From contig JAGDDO010000270.1 of assembly GCA_017848205.1 (NCBI GenBank), positions 1-10,007 on the forward strand: a DNA stretch of 10,007 nucleotides, in the 5' to 3' direction. The stretch comes from Oscillospiraceae bacterium. GTDB taxonomy: Bacteria; Bacillota_A; Clostridia; Oscillospirales; Ruminococcaceae. This document shows positions 6,012 to 10,007 of this stretch, piece after piece. The notes beneath the pieces were generated by a model, which ran no database searches, was not told the origin of the DNA, and saw only the letters and a program-made list of their open reading frames with translations. Each line of letters starts with the position of its first letter. Position 1 is the stretch's first letter. Position numbers and translations under genes: made by a program.

Positions 6012-7393
6012 GACATCGCCTCAGCCAGTGAAGCTTTTGTCTTTTCTATCTGTACCTTTACAGCCTCCGGTGAAGGACCGCCGTAGGAGTTTCTCTGATT
6101 TACGCAGGTCTCAAGGCTGATGGCACCGTAAACATCCTTGTCAAAAAGATCAGTAAAGTTTCTGTATTCTTCGAGAGGAAGAGTTTCAAGTGTTTCATTC
6201 TTTTCAATGCAGAGAGCAACGAGCTGTCCTGTGATCTTGTATGCATCACGGAAAGGCATGCCCTTCTTAACGAGATAGTCTGCGCAGTCAGTAGCGTTGA
6301 TAAATCCTCTTGCTGCTGCATTGCGCATGTTCTCCTTGTTGATCCTCATTGTAGCTATCATAGGAATGAAGGTCTTAAGGCAGAGCTTAACGTTGTCGAC
6401 AGCATCGAAAATTGCTTCCTTGTCTTCCTGCATATCCTTGTTGTATGCAAGCGGAAGGCCCTTGAGCATTGAAAGAAGTGTAACGAGGTCGCCGGTCACG
6501 CGACCTGTCTTGCCTCTGATAAGTTCTGTAATATCCGGATTTTTCTTCTGCGGCATGATGGATGAGCCTGTTGCATAGGCGTCATCGAGCTCGATGAACT
6601 TGAATTCCCATGAGCACCACATAATGATCTCTTCTGAAAATCTTGAAAGATGAGTCATAAGAAGTGAAAGTGCACATGCAAGTTCAACGCAGAAGTCACG
6701 GTCTGATACGCCGTCAAGACTGTTTACCATTGGTTCTCTGAAGCCAAGGAGTTCTGAAGTCATGAAACGGTCTATAGGATATGTAGTACCGGCAAGAGCG
6801 CAGCTTCCGAGAGGATTTACGTTCATTCTCTCTGCAGTGTCTGCGAGTCTTGAAAGATCTCTTAAAAGCATCTGGCCGTAAGCCATCATGTGATGAGCAA
6901 GAGTGATCGGCTGTGCTCTCTGAAGATGAGTGTATCCCGGCATGATAGTGTCTGTGTTCTTTTCAGCAATTTCACAGAGTCCCTTTACAAGTTCAGCTGT
7001 AAGCTTTCTTATCTCTTCGATCTCATCTCTGAGGTAAAGTCTTATGTCAACAGCGACCTGGTCGTTTCTTGAACGTGAAGTATGAAGTCTCTTGCCTGTG
7101 TCGCCGTATCTCTTTGTAAGTTCAGCTTCGATGAACATGTGGATGTCTTCGGCTGTCATATCGAGTTCAAGCTTGCCTGACTCGATGTCATCGAGGATCT
7201 CGCGAAGTCCCTTAACGATCTTTACGCTGTCTTCCTCAGGAATGATCCCGCATTTGCCGAACATAGTCGCATGAGCTATGCTTCCCTGTATATCATGTCT
7301 GTACATTCTTCCGTCAAAGGATATAGATGAATTGAAAGCATTTACTGTTTCATCAACTTCCTTTGAAAATCTTCCGGCCCACATTTTTGCCAT
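6008..7393 (-). CDS. argH: Argininosuccinate lyase
   Basis: Cleaves argininosuccinate to arginine and fumarate, the last step of the pathway, as a homotetramer in the cytoplasm. The 461 residues are normal. It belongs to the fumarase/aspartase superfamily by its signature GSSIMPQKKNP at 276-286, which carries the catalytic serine loop. It also shows TSRSRNDQ at 105-112 and YTHLQRAQP at 154-162 with the conserved histidine 156. MWAGRF near the start matches the usual N-terminus. ATG at 7393 has AAAGGTG upstream with a slightly long spacing; a second ATG three codons on is possible. It begins 23 bases after the pentapeptide-repeat gene, and its stop overlaps the next start by four bases. Confidence 0.97.
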   Translation of the reverse strand: MAKMWAGRFSKEVDETVNAFNSSISFDGRMYRHDIQGSIAHATMFGKCGIIPEEDSVKIVKGLREILDDIESGKLELDMTAEDIHMFIEAELTKRYGDTGKRLHTSRSRNDQVAVDIRLYLRDEIEEIRKLTAELVKGLCEIAEKNTDTIMPGYTHLQRAQPITLAHHMMAYGQMLLRDLSRLADTAERMNVNPLGSCALAGTTYPIDRFMTSELLGFREPMVNSLDGVSDRDFCVELACALSLLMTHLSRFSEEIIMWCSWEFKFIELDDAYATGSSIMPQKKNPDITELIRGKTGRVTGDLVTLLSMLKGLPLAYNKDMQEDKEAIFDAVDNVKLCLKTFIPMIATMRINKENMRNAAARGFINATDCADYLVKKGMPFRDAYKITGQLVALCIEKNETLETLPLEEYRNFTDLFDKDVYGAISLETCVNQRNSYGGPSPEAVKVQIEKTKASLAEAMS

Positions 7394-7416
7394 CAGTAGC
7401 TACACACCTTTCTTGA

Positions 7417-7995
7417 TCAACCGTTGATAAGTTTATCTATATCAATTTTCTTTTCCTTAATTGCCTTCAGAACAGCGCCGATATCGATGCCGTCTATCTT
7501 AAGGCCGTCAGTTTCACATTCAGTTATCTCAACGTCTCTGAGACTGCATTCCGTGAACTTTGATCCTGTAAGGACGATTTTTTCAAATGACGCATTCTGC
7601 ATATCTGAATAAAAGAGCTGTGAGTCATCAAGTGACACCTCAGTAAATTTGGTTTCCTTGAAGTTTACGCCCTTGAACATTGCTCTTGACATATTAAGTC
7701 CTGTAAACTTGGCAGCTTCCATGTTTACATTTTCGATAACAGCCTTGGCAAAGCTGGATGAAAGGATAGTACTGTTGTCAAGATAAGCATCCTGGAACGC
7801 GCAGCTGTTAAGATCGACTTCCTTGAATACAGCACATTCCATGTTTGCCTTTGCAAAAGTTACTGTGGAAAGATTAACACTGTTGAATTCCGCTCTTTCA
7901 AGATTGACTGTGACAAATTCCGCATCCGGTATGCTGTCCTCGGAGAGTCTGAGCTTTTCTCCGACTTTATGCTGATATGTTTTGATCTCGTCCAT
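7417..7995 (-). CDS. Pentapeptide-repeat protein, first gene of the argH-argF unit
   Basis: A 192-residue soluble protein made almost entirely of pentapeptide repeats. With central hydrophobic residues every five positions from Phe27 to Ile157, 27 consecutive pentapeptides can be counted, such as ERAEF, NSVNL, AKANM, KGVNF and TECSL. The family folds as a right-handed square beta-helix, so about six to seven coils are expected here. A short N-terminal lead (1-24) and a C-terminal cap with DGLKIDGI and a lysine-rich helix (about 170-192) flank it. No signal peptide or membrane segment is seen. The start has GGGAGG nine bases upstream. Family members include DNA-mimicking gyrase-protecting proteins and many of unknown role; its function here is not known. 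The 23-base gap to argH and the argG terminator upstream make it the leading gene of the main arg transcript. Confidence 0.9.
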   Translation of the reverse strand: MDEIKTYQHKVGEKLRLSEDSIPDAEFVTVNLERAEFNSVNLSTVTFAKANMECAVFKEVDLNSCAFQDAYLDNSTILSSSFAKAVIENVNMEAAKFTGLNMSRAMFKGVNFKETKFTEVSLDDSQLFYSDMQNASFEKIVLTGSKFTECSLRDVEITECETDGLKIDGIDIGAVLKAIKEKKIDIDKLING

Positions 7996-8021
7996 TTCAA
8001 AAAACCTCCCTCAAAATCAGG

Positions 8022-8071
8022 ATAACATAAATAAAAATAAAAGGCGGACGAACTTAACCGCCCGCCCTTTT
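8022..8071 (-). terminator. Intrinsic terminator of argG
   Basis: On the minus strand a stem of about 12 pairs (AAAGGGCGGGCG against CGTCCGCCTTTT, with two G-T wobbles) encloses an 8-nt loop and runs into TTTTATTTTTATTTA. It starts 28 bases after the argG stop, and its tail lies in the short gap before the pentapeptide-repeat gene. No clear promoter for the following genes was found between it and the ribosome binding site, so partial read-through from argG may feed the main operon. Confidence 0.88.
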
Positions 8072-8098
8072 ATTACTGATATAAAAGAATTTATATGA

Positions 8099-9328
8099 TT
8101 ACTTGTTTCTCTTTGCGTCAAGCTTAGCCTTAACGAGTGTCGGGAGACCGAAGAGGTTGATAAATCCTTCAGCATCCTTCTGGTTGTAAACTTCATCCTC
8201 GTCGAATGTAGCTACTTCTTCATCATAGAGTGTGTACGGTGATGTAACACCAGCGTTGATGATGTTGCCCTTGTAGAGCTTGAGCTTAACGTCACCTGTA
8301 ACTGTCTTCTGTGTTTCTGTTACGAAAGCAGAAAGAGCTTCTCTTAATGGTGTGAACCACTGACCGTTGTAAACAACATCAGCGAACTTAACAGCGAGGT
8401 GCTGCTTGATTCTTGCTGTTTCCTTGTCGAGTGTGATTGTTTCGAGAACTTCGTGTGCGTGGTAAAGGATAGTACCGCCCGGTGTTTCATAAACGCCTCT
8501 TGACTTCATACCAACGAGTCTGTTTTCAACGAGGTCTGCGATACCGATACCGTTTTCGCCGCCAACCTTGTTAAGAGCTGTAACGAGTTCTGTAGCACCC
8601 ATCTTCTTGCCGTCGAGAGCAACAGGGATACCCTTTTCAAATGTAAGAGTGATGTATGTTGGCTTGTCAGGAGCCTGTTCAGGTGAAACGCCGAGTTCAA
8701 GGAAGCCTGGCTTGTTGTACTGCGGTTCATTAGCAGGGCTTTCAAGATCAAGACCTTCGTGTGAAAGGTGCCAGATGTTCTTGTCCTTTGAGTAGTTTGT
8801 TTCACGGTTGATCTTAAGCGGAATGTTGTGAGCTTCAGCGTAGTCAATTTCTTCGTCTCTTGACTTGATTGTCCATTCTCTCCAAGGAGCGATGATCTTC
8901 ATGTCAGGAGCAAATGCCTTGATAGCGAGTTCAAAACGAACCTGGTCATTACCCTTACCTGTACATCCGTGGCAGATAGCGTCTGCGCCTTCCTTGACAG
9001 CGATCTCAGCAATTCTCTTTGCAATGATAGGTCTTGCAAATGAAGTACCGAGGAGGTATCTGTTTTCATAAACAGCACCAGCCTGAACTGTAGGGAATAC
9101 GTAATCAGTAAGGAATTCTTCTGTGATGTGTTCTATGTAAAGCTTTGAAGCACCAGTCTTGATAGCCTTTTCTTCGAGACCGTCAAGTTCTGTTCCCTGT
9201 CCAACGTCAGCTGAAACAGCGATTACTTCGCAGTTGTTGTAGTTTTCCTTGAGCCACGGAATGATGATAGAAGTATCAAGTCCGCCTGAGTATGCAAGAA
9301 CGACTTTTTTGATATCTTTTGTTGCCAT
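8099..9328 (-). CDS. argG: Argininosuccinate synthase
   Basis: Joins citrulline and aspartate with ATP to form argininosuccinate. The 409 residues are typical of the short bacterial class. The N-terminal PP-loop AYSGGLDTS (12-20) binds ATP. TSFARP at 95-100, [14 protein letters not shown] at 120-133 and APWREW near 147 are family signatures for citrulline and aspartate binding. The ATG at 9328 is preceded by a strong GGAGG at eight bases. The gene is a separate unit, with its own promoter (9371-9398), its own terminator and a probable arginine-repressor operator upstream, although it sits only about 100 bases ahead of the other arg genes. Confidence 0.98.
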   Translation of the reverse strand: MATKDIKKVVLAYSGGLDTSIIIPWLKENYNNCEVIAVSADVGQGTELDGLEEKAIKTGASKLYIEHITEEFLTDYVFPTVQAGAVYENRYLLGTSFARPIIAKRIAEIAVKEGADAICHGCTGKGNDQVRFELAIKAFAPDMKIIAPWREWTIKSRDEEIDYAEAHNIPLKINRETNYSKDKNIWHLSHEGLDLESPANEPQYNKPGFLELGVSPEQAPDKPTYITLTFEKGIPVALDGKKMGATELVTALNKVGGENGIGIADLVENRLVGMKSRGVYETPGGTILYHAHEVLETITLDKETARIKQHLAVKFADVVYNGQWFTPLREALSAFVTETQKTVTGDVKLKLYKGNIINAGVTSPYTLYDEEVATFDEDEVYNQKDAEGFINLFGLPTLVKAKLDAKRNK

Positions 9329-9370
9329 AATGATAACCTCCGTTGATCGTTATAATAATGATATATTTCA

Positions 9371-9398
9371 ATTATAAACCTTTGGCCGTAAAAGTCAA
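9371..9398 (-). promoter_or_regulatory. argG promoter
   Basis: On the minus strand TTGACT (9393-9398), a 16-bp spacer and a perfect TATAAT (9371-9376). Transcription should start near 9364, giving a leader of about 36 nt before the argG ATG. That is too short for a riboswitch or T-box, so control is expected at the DNA level. Confidence 0.85.
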
Positions 9399-9405
9399 TA
9401 GAGAC

Positions 9406-9458
9406 TGTATATTTATTCATTTTTCTTTAAATATTCACTGAAACGATGAATATTTAAA
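9406..9458 (-). promoter_or_regulatory. Probable arginine repressor (ArgR/AhrC) operator region of argG
   Basis: Two elements lie just upstream of the -35. First, on the minus strand, TGAATAAATATACA (9406-9419) closely matches the ARG box TGAATwwwwATTCA. Second, TTTAAATATTCA (9447-9458) and TGAATATTTAAA (9426-9437) form a perfect 12-bp inverted repeat around a 9-base centre, and each arm holds a perfect ARG half-site. ArgR hexamers bind paired boxes of this type. The 18- and 23-bp centre spacings are not the 21 bp of classical E. coli pairs, and the sites lie upstream of the -35 rather than over the -10. Assignment rests on sequence match and the gene served. Confidence 0.6.
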
Positions 9459-9460
9459 AG

Positions 9461-9496
9461 AAAAAAGCCGTGATCCGAAATAGTACGGACCACGGC
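9461..9496 (-). terminator. Intrinsic terminator of the four-helix membrane protein gene
   Basis: On the minus strand GCCGTGGTCCG and CGGATCACGGC form an 11-pair stem (one G-T) with an 8-nt loop, followed by TTTTTTC. It begins nine bases after the stop codon of the upstream gene and shields the argG promoter from read-through. Confidence 0.92.
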
Positions 9497-9505
9497 AGTG
9501 GCTTA

Positions 9506-9829
9506 TTATATTTTAGCAGACTGTTTCCTTGCAAATCCGAAAATCATCAGTGAGCAGGCAACAGCCAGAATAAACATAAGTAAAATGTGAATCATGCGTT
9601 CAGCATTGAACAGAGCGCACGCCATAAGCCCGCCTGTTACTATGAAATCTGCCGCTGTTATCATTCTCCACTTTCTGCCCTGTTCTTTGCTCAGGTCAGC
9701 ATAAAGTGAAATAAAGAAAAGCACGAACGAGACTGCAAACATGATCACCGGATCATACAGAAACGTTCTTACAAATGTTACAATATTCATTAATACCGGT
9801 GCTAATAAAACCAATGACAATTTTTTCAT
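9506..9829 (-). CDS. Small four-helix membrane protein of unknown function
   Basis: A 107-residue, strongly hydrophobic protein that I do not recognise. Four membrane segments are visible, at about residues 4-22, 27-43, 55-75 and 79-98. A basic loop between the second and third (YADLSKEQGRKWR) and the basic C-terminus (FARKQSAKI) point to both termini and this loop lying inside. The ATG at 9829 is preferred, giving MKKLSLVLLAP, with AAAGTGA at short distance and GAGGGGAG about 12 bases upstream. A GTG at 9838 would add three residues but sits only a few bases from GGGGAG. It is a single-gene unit with its own promoter and terminator. No domain is apparent, and nothing ties it to arginine metabolism except proximity. 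Confidence 0.72.
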   Translation of the reverse strand: MKKLSLVLLAPVLMNIVTFVRTFLYDPVIMFAVSFVLFFISLYADLSKEQGRKWRMITAADFIVTGGLMACALFNAERMIHILLMFILAVACSLMIFGFARKQSAKI

Positions 9830-9874
9830 ACTAATCACTTTCTCCCCTCTGCAGACTGTATCCCATAATCAAAA

Positions 9875-9895
9875 GAAGATTACCCCATCATCTTC
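9875..9895 (-). other. Small hairpin in the 5' leader
   Basis: GAAGAT and ATCTTC pair around a 9-nt loop on the minus strand, at the very start of the predicted transcript, and are followed by TTTT. The 6-bp AT-rich stem is weak, and it is listed only as possible leader structure. Confidence 0.3.
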
Positions 9896-9901
9896 ATTTT
9901 T

Positions 9902-9930
9902 AGTTTAACACAACTTCAGACTCATTTCAA
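9902..9930 (-). promoter_or_regulatory. Promoter of the four-helix membrane protein gene
   Basis: On the minus strand TTGAAA (9925-9930), a 17-bp spacer and TAAACT (9902-9907) form a reasonable sigma-A promoter. The start is predicted near 9895, giving a leader of about 65 nt. Confidence 0.6.
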
Positions 9931-9940
9931 CAGGTTTTGG

Positions 9941-9970
9941 GTGAACGGTAGGCTATAGCGTGTGAACGGT
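9941..9970. repeat. Direct repeat flanking a palindrome, upstream of a promoter
   Basis: GTGAACGGT occurs at 9941-9949 and again at 9962-9970, starting exactly 21 bp apart. Midway sits the 8-bp palindrome GCTATAGC (9952-9959), with two bases on each side. The block ends 10 bp upstream of the -35 at 9925-9930. Same-face spacing and position suggest a transcription factor binding site, but no specific regulator can be named. Confidence 0.5.
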
Positions 9971-10007
9971 CGTTTTTTGGATTAATGTGGAATCCCGACC
10001 CCGAAAA

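Noticed and set aside
9329..9364. T-box or arginine riboswitch before argG
   Set aside because: The predicted leader is only about 36 nt, with no specifier stem or T-box sequence.
9829..9838. GTG start at 9838 for the four-helix membrane protein
   Set aside because: The spacing to the GGGGAG site is only about three bases, and the ATG three codons later gives a typical MKKL start. It cannot be excluded fully.
9880..9897. Five-codon leader peptide (ATG AAG ATG ATG GGG TAA) at the start of the membrane-protein transcript
   Set aside because: It has no ribosome binding site and begins at or before the likely transcription start. It is too short to judge.
1..10007. CRISPR arrays, insertion sequences, tRNA genes, prophage or defence genes
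   Set aside because: No regularly spaced repeats, transposase motifs, tRNA-like sequences or defence domains were seen in either strand. The window is core metabolism plus rRNA control sequence.

Overview
The window is a chromosomal arginine-biosynthesis locus from a low-to-moderate GC Firmicute, most likely a gut or rumen Clostridia of the Ruminococcus type. That placement is an inference. It rests on the 16S rRNA 5' end at the left edge, strong AGGAGG-type ribosome binding sites, consensus sigma-A promoters, U-tract terminators and the gene repertoire. All recognised genes lie on the minus strand, so transcription runs from high to low coordinates.

From the right edge: a short promoter region with a tandem 9-bp repeat (about 9900-9970) drives a small four-helix membrane protein of unknown function (9506-9829), which ends in a clear intrinsic terminator (9461-9496). 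Next is argG (8099-9328), with its own promoter, a likely arginine-repressor operator just upstream, and its own terminator (8022-8071). A second unit of eight tightly spaced genes follows: a pentapeptide-repeat protein, argH, a 76-residue two-helix membrane protein, argC, argJ, argB, argD and argF, closed by a strong terminator (388-425). Left of this, a perfect-consensus promoter and a roughly 200-nt leader feed an rRNA operon whose 16S gene begins at about position 23 and leaves the window.

Together the arg genes encode the cyclic (acetyl-recycling) route. ArgJ moves acetyl from N-acetylornithine to glutamate; ArgB, ArgC and ArgD convert N-acetylglutamate to N-acetylornithine; ArgF, ArgG and ArgH convert ornithine to arginine. 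There is no argA, argR or carAB here. ArgB has the N-terminal extension and C-terminal signature of the arginine-inhibited kinase, and ArgC belongs to the shorter, less common form of the reductase.

Most of the window is ordinary metabolism. The least explained parts are two non-enzyme genes embedded in the arg operon (the pentapeptide-repeat protein and the coupled small membrane protein), the operator region of argG, the paired hairpins between argJ and argB, and the repeat-palindrome-repeat element upstream of the four-helix membrane protein.
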